Source: Chryseobacterium rhizoplanae (GTDB taxonomy: Bacteria > Bacteroidota > Bacteroidia > Flavobacteriales > Weeksellaceae). From it: DNA of 64,000 nucleotides. A program made the position numbers and the translations under genes. Below the pieces are notes generated by a model that saw nothing but the letters and a program-made list of their open reading frames with translations, was not told the DNA's origin and did no database searches. The stretch lies in assembly GCF_900182655.1 (NCBI RefSeq), contig NZ_FXTC01000016.1:1-64000 (forward strand), read 5' to 3'. The stretch's first letter is position 1; the number at the start of each line of letters is the position of its first letter. This document shows, in pieces, positions 8,315 through 16,627 of this stretch.

Positions 8315-8497
8315 ATGAAAAATTTGAACAAGGTATCCAGAGCCCATATGAAAACCATTAAAGGAGGTATTTTTGTAACATGTATACTCCCTACCGGACA
8401 ACCTACACGTTGTAGAGATCAATGTCCTCAGGATTTTTGCGGTCCTACAAGTTATATGTGTCTGATCCCAATGGAACTGTGCGGAGATGTAATGTAA
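8315..8497 (+). CDS. Second double-glycine leader, cysteine-rich microprotein
   Basis: This 60-aa ORF has the leader MKNLNKVSRAHMKTIKGG, nearly the same as its neighbour 31 nt upstream. The mature part is unrelated in sequence but again has exactly six Cys. The shared leader and diverged core are typical of precursor-peptide families processed at the double Gly. The ATG at 8315 is chosen because it begins the conserved leader; the frame is open further upstream. A hairpin at 8525-8547 ends the unit. Confidence 0.8.
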   Translation: MKNLNKVSRAHMKTIKGGIFVTCILPTGQPTRCRDQCPQDFCGPTSYMCLIPMELCGDVM

Positions 8498-8524
8498 GAG
8501 TGTAATTTTACATAGAAAATAGAT

Positions 8525-8547
8525 AAGCCGTCAAATTCTGACGGCTT
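8525..8547 (+). terminator. Hairpin terminator after the microprotein genes
   Basis: A perfect 9-bp stem (AAGCCGTCA / TGACGGCTT) with a 5-nt loop is followed by AATTTAT. The T-run is short, so termination strength is uncertain. Confidence 0.65.
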
Positions 8548-8615
8548 AATTTATGATCATGATGCAGAATACTAAAGCATTTAATATTTTTGCATAATTA
8601 AAGCCGGAATTTACA

Positions 8616-9221
8616 ATGACGTTTGAATACAAAACCATAGAAAAACCCATAGAAAATACTCTTTTAAAGGAAAAAGGGAGCAAGTTTATCGGATTTGCTT
8701 TCCCGGTAACCAATGAAAGAGAACTAAAGAGCGCACTGGAAAAAATAAGGGAAGAACATCCGAAAGCTACCCACCACTGTTATGCTTTCAGAATGGGATT
8801 ACATGGTGAAAACTATCGCGCCAATGATGATGGTGAACCTTCCGGAAGTGCGGGATTACCTATTTACAACCAATTGTTGGCTAACGAGGTTACCAATATT
8901 CTTGTGATTGTAGTCCGTTATTACGGAGGAACCAAACTAGGGGTTTCGGGATTAGTAAAGGCTTATAAGGAATCTGCAAAGATGACATTGGAAGAAGCCC
9001 GAATGATTACCCGTGAACTGGAAACAGAGATAGAGATTCAGTTTAATTTTAATCAGCAAAATACAATATTTACCCTGCTTTCAAAATTTGATGCCAAGGT
9101 TTTGAATTTTGATGCTAATGAAAACTGTATCCTTACAGCCTCGTTGAAGCTTGCACAAAAAGAAAACATCTCGGAAAAACTCTCCGAGATGCAATATGTT
9201 TCATTTGAATTTAATGATTAA
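8616..9221 (+). CDS. YigZ/IMPACT family protein
   Basis: The 201-aa product has the IMPACT-family signature: THHCYAFR near residue 50 and NDDGEPSGSAGLPI near residues 70-85, then VVRYYGGTKLG. A C-terminal DUF1949-type domain completes the usual two-domain length. The bacterial members (E. coli YigZ) have a ribosomal-protein-S5-like fold and no firmly assigned activity. Its stop codon overlaps the stop codon of the convergent protease gene (TTAA at 9218-9221). Its last codons also encode the neighbour's terminator hairpin. Confidence 0.92.
   Translation: MTFEYKTIEKPIENTLLKEKGSKFIGFAFPVTNERELKSALEKIREEHPKATHHCYAFRMGLHGENYRANDDGEPSGSAGLPIYNQLLANEVTNILVIVVRYYGGTKLGVSGLVKAYKESAKMTLEEARMITRELETEIEIQFNFNQQNTIFTLLSKFDAKVLNFDANENCILTASLKLAQKENISEKLSEMQYVSFEFND
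9168..9191 (-). terminator. Terminator of the minus-strand protease gene embedded in the yigZ coding end
   Basis: A perfect 9-bp inverted repeat (CATCTCGGA ... TCCGAGATG) lies inside the last codons of yigZ. Read on the minus strand it follows the protease stop by 27 nt and is followed by TTTTCTTTTT, a proper rho-independent terminator. Confidence 0.7.
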
Positions 9222-9928
9222 TCCCTTCTCCCACCAAGAAGTAATGATCCCCAGTAAAGAAGCTGTGCCAAAGACCCTAAGGCTGCCACCACGTACGTTC
9301 TTGCGGCCCATTTCAGGCTGTCCTGTACTCCTACAAATTCTTCTGCAGTTACAGTCCCTGTATCTTTAAGCCATTTCATAGCTCTGTTACTTGCATCATA
9401 TTCCACAGGAAGTGTTACAAAAGCAAAAAGGGTTGTCACCGCAAACATCGCAACTCCAATGGCAAGAACGGTTGTATTTCCATTGGGATTCTCCATTGTT
9501 CTTGATGCAGCCATTACCGCGATACCCGCTATAAGAACAAATTGCATAAGATTGGAACTTATATTAACAATAGGAACCAGTTTTGAACGTAAATTCAACA
9601 TAGAGTATCCTACGGCATGCTGTACTGCGTGTCCGCATTCATGCGCTGCTACTGCGGCGGCGGCGGCATTTCTCTGCATATAAACCCCTTCAGAAAGGTT
9701 CACTGTTTTATCTGCCGGATTATAATGGTCCGTCAACTGCCCAGGAACTGAAATTACCTGAACATCATTGATCCCGTTATCTCTCAACATTTTCTCCGCT
9801 ACTTCTTTCCCCGAAAGACCATTTCGAAGGTGCACATTGGAATAATATTCAAATTTTGACTTCAACCTGGAAGAAACCCACCAGCTCACCAACATTGAAA
9901 TACCAATAATGATATAATAACCCGCCAT
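9218..9928 (-). CDS. YugP-like membrane zinc metallopeptidase
   Basis: This 236-aa protein has an N-terminal membrane segment (about residues 3-19), the zinc-protease motif HECGH at 96-100, and two or three further membrane helices between about 110 and 230. This is the layout of the neutral zinc metallopeptidase family 2 (B. subtilis YugP, Pfam PF04298). A soluble catalytic segment between membrane spans suggests membrane-protein turnover, but the substrate is unknown. It starts at an ATG and is convergent with yigZ. Confidence 0.88.
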   Translation of the reverse strand: MAGYYIIIGISMLVSWWVSSRLKSKFEYYSNVHLRNGLSGKEVAEKMLRDNGINDVQVISVPGQLTDHYNPADKTVNLSEGVYMQRNAAAAAVAAHECGHAVQHAVGYSMLNLRSKLVPIVNISSNLMQFVLIAGIAVMAASRTMENPNGNTTVLAIGVAMFAVTTLFAFVTLPVEYDASNRAMKWLKDTGTVTAEEFVGVQDSLKWAARTYVVAALGSLAQLLYWGSLLLGGRRD

Positions 9929-10002
9929 TTTATATAGATTTTGTGTTTAATTTTTATCCATAATGATGTAAAAACTGTGCCAAAGTATAAGATATTATTA
10001 TT

Positions 10003-10010
10003 TATATTTG
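10003..10010 (+). promoter_or_regulatory. -7 box TATATTTG for the acetyltransferase-like gene
   Basis: A perfect TAnnTTTG box 23 nt before the chosen ATG at 10034. It supports that start over upstream in-frame ones. Confidence 0.6.
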
Positions 10011-10033
10011 TCCTTAAATTACCATCAAAAATT

Positions 10034-11164
10034 ATGTCTAAGGTTTCAATTATTGAAGTAAAAACAGCCGGTCAACTCAAGCAATTCGTAAAATTTCCGA
10101 TGGATCTGTACAAAAATAATCCGTACTATGTTCCATCTTTTATCAAAGACGAAATGAAAATCTGGGATGCCAATGAAAATCCGGCATTCCACTATTCCGA
10201 ATCCAAGCAGTTTCTGGCCGTAAAAGACAGTAAGGTAGTGGGAAGAATTGCCGTCATTATCAACCATAAGGAGGAAAAAGAATTAGACATAAAAAAAGTA
10301 CGGTTTGGATGGATAGATTTCATTGATGATACTGAAGTTTCTAAAGCGTTGATCCAGACTGCTATTGATTATGCCAAAGAACATGACATCAATAAGATTG
10401 AAGGCCCTATGGGATTCACCAATCTTGATAAAGCCGGCATGCTGACAATGGGATTTGATAAACTGGCAACAATGATTGGAATTTACAATCATGCCTATTA
10501 TCCTAAGCATCTTGAAAATCTTGGACTGGTTAAAGAAAAAGAATGGGTAGAATACGAAATGAATTTCCCGAAAGTACTTCCTGAAAAAGTAGAAAAATTC
10601 AGTGGACTGATCGCTCAGAAATATAAACTCAGTGTTCTTAGATTCAAATCAAAGGAAGAAATTCTTCCTTATGTAGAACCTATGTTCAAGTTGCTGGATG
10701 AAACCTATAAGCACCTTTCTACTTATACTCCAATTTCTGATGAGCAGATCAAAACATACAAAGAGAAATATTTCCCGTTCATTGATAAAAATTATGTGAT
10801 CTGCGTTGTGGATGAAAATCAGCAACTGGTTTCTTTCGCCATTACAATGCCTTCTTATTCTAAAGCTTTACAAAAATCAAAAGGAAAATTATTTCCTTTC
10901 GGATGGTGGCATTTCTTACAAGCCGGCAAAAAAAATGACAGAGCCAACTTTTATCTTATCGGAATTCATCCTGAATATCAAAGACGTGGTGTAACGGCTA
11001 TTATCTTCAAAGAGATTTTCGTGCGATTTACCAGTATGGGAATTAATTTCGCAGAAACCAATCCTGAACTTGAAGAAAATAAAAGTGTGCAGCTCTTATG
11101 GCAGGATTATAATCCGGTGAATCATAAGAGAAGAAGAACCTATTCAATGGAAGTGAATAAGTAA
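10034..11164 (+). CDS. GNAT-fold acetyltransferase-like protein
   Basis: The 376-aa product begins MSKVSIIEVKTAGQ and matches long Bacteroidetes GNAT-related proteins. Residues about 60-120 contain AVKDSKVVGRIAVI, a strand-loop-strand typical of a GNAT core. The C-terminal part has FYLIGIHPEYQRRGVTAI, which resembles the acetyl-CoA binding motif A (R/QxxGxG/A-like RRGV). The substrate is unknown. The frame is open upstream to 9941, but the -7 box at 10003-10010 places the start at 10034. Confidence 0.78.
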   Translation: MSKVSIIEVKTAGQLKQFVKFPMDLYKNNPYYVPSFIKDEMKIWDANENPAFHYSESKQFLAVKDSKVVGRIAVIINHKEEKELDIKKVRFGWIDFIDDTEVSKALIQTAIDYAKEHDINKIEGPMGFTNLDKAGMLTMGFDKLATMIGIYNHAYYPKHLENLGLVKEKEWVEYEMNFPKVLPEKVEKFSGLIAQKYKLSVLRFKSKEEILPYVEPMFKLLDETYKHLSTYTPISDEQIKTYKEKYFPFIDKNYVICVVDENQQLVSFAITMPSYSKALQKSKGKLFPFGWWHFLQAGKKNDRANFYLIGIHPEYQRRGVTAIIFKEIFVRFTSMGINFAETNPELEENKSVQLLWQDYNPVNHKRRRTYSMEVNK

Positions 11165-11177
11165 TATTGCATTACAG

Positions 11178-11208
11178 GGTGCAGGAAATATCCAGTCCTG
11201 CATCCCGA
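11178..11208 (+). terminator. Hairpin after the acetyltransferase gene, weak terminator candidate
   Basis: A stem with one bulge (GGGTGCAGGA with TCCTGCATCCC) lies 14 nt beyond the stop codon. It lacks a T-run, so it may stabilise the mRNA end and not terminate by itself. Confidence 0.4.
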
Positions 11209-11269
11209 AAACAATTGCAAACTCACCCTTTATCAACTGCCTAAGCCCAGAAATCCTTAACTTTACTTT

Positions 11270-11446
11270 ATGAAACCACAGCTTATTATTTTCGCTATTC
11301 TAATCGCTGGATTTATCAGTTATAACTTATTTTTTCAGTCACCGGATGATAGAACCAATACTGTCATCAACATCCTTTTTGCCAGTATTCTTTTCGGATA
11401 CATTTCTTTTATGGCGTATTCTGTTCTAAGGAAAATGAAGAAATAA
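11270..11446 (+). CDS. Small two-helix membrane protein
   Basis: This 58-aa ORF has two hydrophobic stretches (about residues 4-22 and 33-52) separated by a short polar loop (QSPDDRTN), and it ends in a basic tail (RKMKK). This is the shape of a small inner-membrane hairpin protein. A TAACTTTA box at 11258-11265 lies 4 nt before the ATG and could be its promoter. I do not recognise a family. Its coding character is supported by the promoter position and clean hydrophobic pattern only. Confidence 0.55.
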   Translation: MKPQLIIFAILIAGFISYNLFFQSPDDRTNTVINILFASILFGYISFMAYSVLRKMKK

Positions 11447-11688
11447 AATACAAGACAGGCCTCCGCTAACCTGAATATAGCTCAACATTTTCACACATTA
11501 GAGGATGCTAAAATATCTTCAACACCCATGATGGGATATATTTTTTGGCACCTGCTACGAAAAAAGGGGAAAAAACATATAAAAAAATAATTACCAAAAG
11601 CTAATTTTTATTGATTCTAAATTACCGATTTAACTCATTTTCACCCTACTTTTAAGCTGATTAATTTCATGCTTTCTTGTTTATTCGC

Positions 11689-11696
11689 TAAATTTG
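11689..11696 (+). promoter_or_regulatory. -7 box TAAATTTG for the nuo operon
   Basis: A perfect TAnnTTTG element 23 nt before the nuoA ATG, the only one in the 270-base gap before the operon. The rest of the gap (11447-11688) holds no recognisable gene. Confidence 0.6.
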
Positions 11697-11719
11697 CAAA
11701 TTGAGATAATAATGCAAAA

Positions 11720-12091
11720 ATGAATTTACCTGAAAGTTATATTCCAATCCTTATCCAGGCTGGTGTAGCAGTAGGATTTGTAGCTGTTTCTTTGCTTGGG
11801 GCACATTTCCTGGGTCCACAGCAGAAAAAAGGAAACTCTGTAAAAAACCAAAGCTGGGAATGCGGGATTCCTGTAGAAGGGAATGCAAGAACACCGTTTT
11901 CTATCAAGTACTTCCTGACTGCGGTATTGTTCGTACTATTCGATATTGAAATCGTATTCTTTTATCCTTACGCAGTAAACTTTAGAGAATTCGGCATGGA
12001 AGGATTCCTTGCAGTGCTTACGTTCGTTGCGATATTCTTCGTAGCGTTTTTCTATGTCTGGAAACGCGGTGCGCTGGATTGGGATAAATAA
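11720..12091 (+). CDS. nuoA: NADH-quinone oxidoreductase subunit A
   Basis: NuoA is a three-helix membrane subunit of proton-pumping complex I, at the junction of the quinone site and membrane arm. The 123-aa product has three hydrophobic segments (about residues 8-30, 65-85 and 92-115). The loop carries the conserved SWECGIP and TPFSIKYFLTAVLF with FDIEIVF, including the acidic residues of TM2. It opens a 14-subunit operon in the order nuoA to nuoN. Confidence 0.95.
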   Translation: MNLPESYIPILIQAGVAVGFVAVSLLGAHFLGPQQKKGNSVKNQSWECGIPVEGNARTPFSIKYFLTAVLFVLFDIEIVFFYPYAVNFREFGMEGFLAVLTFVAIFFVAFFYVWKRGALDWDK

Positions 12092-12183
12092 ATTTTAACA
12101 TTAAAAGATTGAGCAATTTAATCATTGAAATCAGAAATGATCCATTTTAAATGCTATAATCTTTAAATATTTAACAAAAGAAA

Positions 12184-12744
12184 ATGTCAGATAAAAAACC
12201 AGTAATAAGAACAGATGCACCTGCTCCCGAAGGATATGAAGGAGAAGGGTTTTTCGCAACAAAACTGAGCAGTGTAATCGGGATGGCAAGAAAGTTTTCA
12301 CTTTGGCCGTTACCTTTTGCTACCTCTTGTTGTGGTATTGAGTTTATGGCTACCCTAAACCCAACCTATGATGCTTCAAGATTTGGTATGGAAAGGAACT
12401 CTTTCTCTCCAAGACAAGCAGATATGCTGATGGTTTGCGGAACTATATCGAAGAAATTAGGACCAGTCCTGAAAGAAGTTTATACTCAGATGGCAGAGCC
12501 GAAATGGGTAGTAGCAGTTGGAGCTTGTGCTTCCAGCGGTGGTATTTTTGATACATATTCTGTACTTCAGGGAATTGATAAGATTATTCCGGTAGACGTT
12601 TATGTTCCTGGATGTCCTCCAAGACCTGAACAGATCATTGAAGGAGTAATGCAGGTACAGGCTCTTGCAGAAAGCGAAAGCATCAGAAGAAGAGACATGC
12701 CTGAATATCAGAAATTATTAGATTCTTACAACATAAGCAACTAA
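12184..12744 (+). CDS. nuoB: NADH-quinone oxidoreductase subunit B
   Basis: NuoB holds the terminal 4Fe-4S cluster N2 that passes electrons to quinone. The 186-aa product has all four expected ligands: the tandem Cys49-Cys50 in TSCCGIEF, Cys115 in GACASSGG and Cys144 in PGCPPRPE. Length is typical. It lies 92 nt after nuoA, and the spacer is AT-rich without features. The gene after it starts 6 nt later. Confidence 0.96.
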   Translation: MSDKKPVIRTDAPAPEGYEGEGFFATKLSSVIGMARKFSLWPLPFATSCCGIEFMATLNPTYDASRFGMERNSFSPRQADMLMVCGTISKKLGPVLKEVYTQMAEPKWVVAVGACASSGGIFDTYSVLQGIDKIIPVDVYVPGCPPRPEQIIEGVMQVQALAESESIRRRDMPEYQKLLDSYNISN

Positions 12745-12750
12745 ACGGAA

Positions 12751-13245
12751 ATGACAAACGAATTTGTATTAGAAGCAATCACAAGAGAATTTCCGGAATC
12801 TGTCATTTCAAGCTCAGAACCTTATGGAATGCTGACCATTGAAGTGAAGAAAGAAGATATCAAGAAGATCATTCACTACCTTAAAGATTCGTCTTTGGAA
12901 TTTAATTTCCTTACGGATATCTGCGGTATTCATTACCCTGAATTCCCTGAAAAGGAAATAGGCGTTGTCTACCATTTGCATAATATGATGGCCAATTTCA
13001 GATTACGTCTGAAAATATTCATGTCCAGAGAAAATATTGAAGTAGATTCTCTTACTGAGCTCTATGCCGGAGCTAACTGGATGGAAAGAGAAACGTATGA
13101 TTTCTATGGGATTAAATTTAAAGGACACCCGGATCTAAGACCTATTTTGAATATGGAAGATCTGGGATACCACCCAATGTTGAAAGAATATCGACTTGAA
13201 GACGGTACCAGAACCGATAAGGACGATAATATGTTCGGAAGATAA
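12751..13245 (+). CDS. nuoC: NADH-quinone oxidoreductase subunit C
   Basis: NuoC is the 30-kDa-type peripheral-arm subunit. The 164-aa product contains the family signature ERETYDFYGIKFKGHPDLRP around residue 110-130. It is a separate gene from nuoD, unlike the fused nuoCD of E. coli. It follows nuoB by 6 nt, so translation is probably coupled. Confidence 0.95.
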   Translation: MTNEFVLEAITREFPESVISSSEPYGMLTIEVKKEDIKKIIHYLKDSSLEFNFLTDICGIHYPEFPEKEIGVVYHLHNMMANFRLRLKIFMSRENIEVDSLTELYAGANWMERETYDFYGIKFKGHPDLRPILNMEDLGYHPMLKEYRLEDGTRTDKDDNMFGR

Positions 13246-13306
13246 AATGCGAATGGCCAATGGCAGCTAGCCAATAGCCAGAAGCAAATAGCTAAAAGCA
13301 ATCATT
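13246..13306 (+). repeat. Degenerate GCCAATRGC-type repeats in the nuoC-nuoD spacer
   Basis: The 61-nt spacer is built from imperfect copies of an 8-10 nt word (GCCAATGGC, GCCAATAGCC, GCAAATAGC, GCTAAAAGC). It has no gene and no terminator. Confidence 0.5.
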
Positions 13307-14530
13307 ATGAAAGATAACTCATTATCTAATATACTAAACCAGTACGAAAGTAAGGAACAGATTGACGGACAATTATATACCCTCAATTTAGGACCTACCC
13401 ACCCTGCTACTCACGGGATTTTCCAGAATATCTTAACGATGGACGGAGAGAGAATTCTTCACGCTGAGCAAACGGTAGGATATATCCACAGAGCATTTGA
13501 GAAAATTTCTGAAAGAAGAAACTACTCTCAGATCACTACCCTTACGGACCGTATGAATTACTGTTCTGCACCCATCAACAACTTAGGTTGGCACATGACA
13601 GTAGAGAAACTGATTGGCGTTAAAGTTCCAAAGCGTGTAGACTATATGCGTGTTATCTTAATGGAGCTGGCAAGAATCGGTGACCACCTGATCTGCAACG
13701 GGGTAACCGGAATGGACTCAGGAGCTATTACAGGTCTTACTTATATGTTCATCGAAAGAGAACGTATTTATGATATGTATGAGCAGATCTGCGGAGCCAG
13801 AATGACAACCAATATGGGAAGAATCGGAGGTTTTGAGAGAGATTTCACTCCAAAATTCCATGAGTTATTACAGGACTTCCTAAAAACATTCCCACCAAGA
13901 TTCAAAGAATTCTGTACCCTATTGGAAAGAAACAGAATTTTTATGGACAGAACCATCGGTACAGGAGCTATTTCTGCCGAAAGAGCATTAAGCTACGGTT
14001 TCACAGGTCCCAACTTACGTGCAGCAGGAGTAGATTATGATGTAAGAGTTGCACAGCCTTATTCTTCCTATGAAGATTTCGACTTCATTATTCCTGTAGG
14101 AACTTCAGGAGATACTTACGACCGTTTCATGGTTCGTCAACAGGAAATCTGGGAATCAATCAAAATTATTAAACAAGCATACGAAAATCTTCCGGAAGGG
14201 CCATTCCACGCGGATGTTCCGGACTTCTATCTTCCTGAAAAGGCAGATGTATACCAGAAAATGGAAGCATTAATCTACCATTTCAAAATTGTAATGGGAG
14301 AAACTGATGTACCGAAAGGAGAAGTGTACCACGCTGTAGAAGGTGGAAACGGAGAATTAGGATTCTATCTTGTGAGTGATGGAGGAAGAAGTCCTTACAG
14401 ACTTCACTTCAGAAGACCATGTTTCATCTACTATCAGGCATACCCTGAAATGATTACAGGTTCTGTAATTTCAGATGCCATTGTAACAATGTGTAGTATG
14501 AATATTATTGCGGGAGAATTAGACGCATAA
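13307..14530 (+). CDS. nuoD: NADH-quinone oxidoreductase subunit D
   Basis: NuoD is the 49-kDa-type subunit, related to the large subunit of NiFe hydrogenases, and lines the quinone pocket. The 407-aa product begins with the LNLGPTHPATHG motif (around residue 27-38) and has VGYIHRAFEK shortly after. It ends in the usual CSMNIIAGELDA-type terminus. Length matches stand-alone NuoD proteins. Confidence 0.96.
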   Translation: MKDNSLSNILNQYESKEQIDGQLYTLNLGPTHPATHGIFQNILTMDGERILHAEQTVGYIHRAFEKISERRNYSQITTLTDRMNYCSAPINNLGWHMTVEKLIGVKVPKRVDYMRVILMELARIGDHLICNGVTGMDSGAITGLTYMFIERERIYDMYEQICGARMTTNMGRIGGFERDFTPKFHELLQDFLKTFPPRFKEFCTLLERNRIFMDRTIGTGAISAERALSYGFTGPNLRAAGVDYDVRVAQPYSSYEDFDFIIPVGTSGDTYDRFMVRQQEIWESIKIIKQAYENLPEGPFHADVPDFYLPEKADVYQKMEALIYHFKIVMGETDVPKGEVYHAVEGGNGELGFYLVSDGGRSPYRLHFRRPCFIYYQAYPEMITGSVISDAIVTMCSMNIIAGELDA

Positions 14531-14651
14531 TTAGAATTTAGAAAATAGATGAAAGATAAAAGACTTTCATCACCCAATATAAATTGAATTTAGGACACGA
14601 ATTTCAGAGTCTACTCTCTCTTTTTCTATGTTCTTTAATCTTAGATAAAAA

Positions 14652-15161
14652 ATGAGCGAAACAATAGCTTTTAAACCGGAAAGTTTAGCACAGGTACATA
14701 AAATTATCGCAAGATATCCTGAAGGAAGACAGAAATCTGCTCTTCTTCCTGTACTTCACTTAGCACAGAAAGAATTCGGAGGATGGTTAGATGTTCCTGT
14801 AATGGATTATGTGGCCGAACTATTAAGTATCCAACCGATTGAAGTATATGAGGTAGCTACTTTCTATACCATGTTTAATATGAAGCCGGTAGGTAAATAT
14901 GTTTTGGAAGTTTGCAGAACAGGACCTTGCATGGTTTGCGGAAGCGAAAAAATCCTTGACCATATCAGAACCAAACTGAATATTAAGGATGGAGAAACTA
15001 CTGAAGACGGTATGTTCACATTAAAACCAGCTGAATGTCTTGGAGCATGCGGATATGCACCAATGATGCAGCTTGGAAAATTCTTTCATGAAAATTTAAC
15101 AATAGAAAAAGTAGACGAAATCCTTGAACTTTGCAGACAGGGACAACTTGCTTTAGACTAA
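14652..15161 (+). CDS. nuoE: NADH-quinone oxidoreductase subunit E
   Basis: NuoE carries the 2Fe-2S cluster N1a next to the flavin subunit. The thioredoxin-like domain has ligands Cys88, Cys93, Cys129 and Cys133 (patterns CRTGPC and CLGAC). The 169-aa length is normal. The 121-nt spacer before it holds no gene. Confidence 0.95.
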   Translation: MSETIAFKPESLAQVHKIIARYPEGRQKSALLPVLHLAQKEFGGWLDVPVMDYVAELLSIQPIEVYEVATFYTMFNMKPVGKYVLEVCRTGPCMVCGSEKILDHIRTKLNIKDGETTEDGMFTLKPAECLGACGYAPMMQLGKFFHENLTIEKVDEILELCRQGQLALD

Positions 15162-15263
15162 TAGAAATTTTAAACTCTACATTTTAGATTTTAAATTATT
15201 CACTTAACGTTTAATCATAATTAATGCAAGAAGCTACGCGCCAATTGCAATAAGCAAATAACA

Positions 15264-16622
15264 ATGAGTAAAAAACTTTTACTTAAAGACGCACATATAG
15301 AAGGTATTCGCTACTTTGAAACGTACCGTAAACAGGGAGGTTATACAGCAGCTGAAAAAGCCTTGAAGATGACTCCTGACGAAATTCTTGAAGAAGTAAA
15401 AGCTTCAGGACTAAGAGGACGTGGTGGAGCTGGATTCCCAACAGGGATGAAATGGAGCTTTCTGGCAAAGCCTGAAGGCGTTCCGAGACACCTTGTTGTC
15501 AATGCAGATGAATCTGAGCCCGGAACTTTCAAGGACAGATATTTAATGGAGTTCCTTCCTCATGTATTGATCGAGGGAATGCTGATCTCATCTTACTGTT
15601 TGGGTTCTAATGTTTCTTATATCTACATCCGTGGAGAATATTCATGGATTCCGGATATCCTTGAAGAAGCTATTGAAGAAGCCAAAGCAGCAGGATTTTT
15701 AGGTAAAAACATCCTGGGAACAGGTTTCGATTGTGAAATTTATGTTCAGAGAGGTGGTGGAGCATATATCTGTGGTGAAGAAACCGCATTGCTTGAATCT
15801 CTTGAAGGAAAAAGAGGTAACCCAAGATTAAAACCACCATTCCCGGCTGTAAAAGGACTTTGGGAAAGACCAACGGTAGTAAATAACGTTGAATCTATTG
15901 CGGCAATTGTTCCAATTATTGATATTACGGGAGCTGAATATGCTAAAATCGGAGTAGGAAGATCTACAGGTACGAAATTGATTTCTGCTTGTGGAAACAT
16001 CAACAAACCGGGTGTATACGAAATCGACATGACCATTACCGTAGAAGAATTCATCTATTCCGATGAATATTGCGGCGGTATTAAAGACGGAAAAAAATTA
16101 AAGGCTTGTATTCCTGGAGGAAGTTCTGTTCCTATTGTTCCAGCTAATCTATTGCTGAGAACGGTGAACGGAGAGCCAAGATATATGAACTATGAGTCAT
16201 TGGCAGACGGTGGTTTCGCTACCGGTACCATGATGGGTTCAGGAGGTTTCATCGTTTTGGATGAAGACCAGTGTATTGTAGAACACACGATGACTTTAGC
16301 GAGATTCTACAATCACGAAAGTTGTGGACAATGTACACCTTGCCGTGAAGGAACAGGATGGATGTACAAGATTTTGAAGAAAATCGAGAAAGGAGAAGGA
16401 AAAATGGAAGATATCGATCTACTTTGGGATATCCAGAGAAAAATCGAAGGAAACACAATTTGTCCGTTGGGTGATGCAGCAGCCTGGCCGGTTGCAGCAG
16501 CAATCCGTCACTTCAGAGATGAATTTGAGTGGCACGTGAAAAACCCTGAGTTGTCTCAGACACAAAACTATGGATTGGCACATTATGCAGATCCTATTCC
16601 GGCTGTTGAAAAGAACGCATAG
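15264..16622 (+). CDS. nuoF: NADH-quinone oxidoreductase subunit F
   Basis: NuoF binds NADH and FMN and holds 4Fe-4S cluster N3. The 452-aa product shows LRGRGGAGFPTGMKW (FMN/NADH-binding) near residue 50, RGGGAYICGEETALLESLEG near residue 155-175, and the cluster motif SCGQCTPCREG near residue 355, with a distal Cys in NTICPLGDAA. Length and motif order are standard. The gene after it is not a nuo subunit. Confidence 0.96.
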   Translation: MSKKLLLKDAHIEGIRYFETYRKQGGYTAAEKALKMTPDEILEEVKASGLRGRGGAGFPTGMKWSFLAKPEGVPRHLVVNADESEPGTFKDRYLMEFLPHVLIEGMLISSYCLGSNVSYIYIRGEYSWIPDILEEAIEEAKAAGFLGKNILGTGFDCEIYVQRGGGAYICGEETALLESLEGKRGNPRLKPPFPAVKGLWERPTVVNNVESIAAIVPIIDITGAEYAKIGVGRSTGTKLISACGNINKPGVYEIDMTITVEEFIYSDEYCGGIKDGKKLKACIPGGSSVPIVPANLLLRTVNGEPRYMNYESLADGGFATGTMMGSGGFIVLDEDQCIVEHTMTLARFYNHESCGQCTPCREGTGWMYKILKKIEKGEGKMEDIDLLWDIQRKIEGNTICPLGDAAAWPVAAAIRHFRDEFEWHVKNPELSQTQNYGLAHYADPIPAVEKNA

Positions 16623-16627
16623 GTAAA

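Noticed and set aside
15746..16054. Minus-strand open frame inside nuoF
   Set aside because: It is explained by the conserved forward coding sequence and has no independent support.
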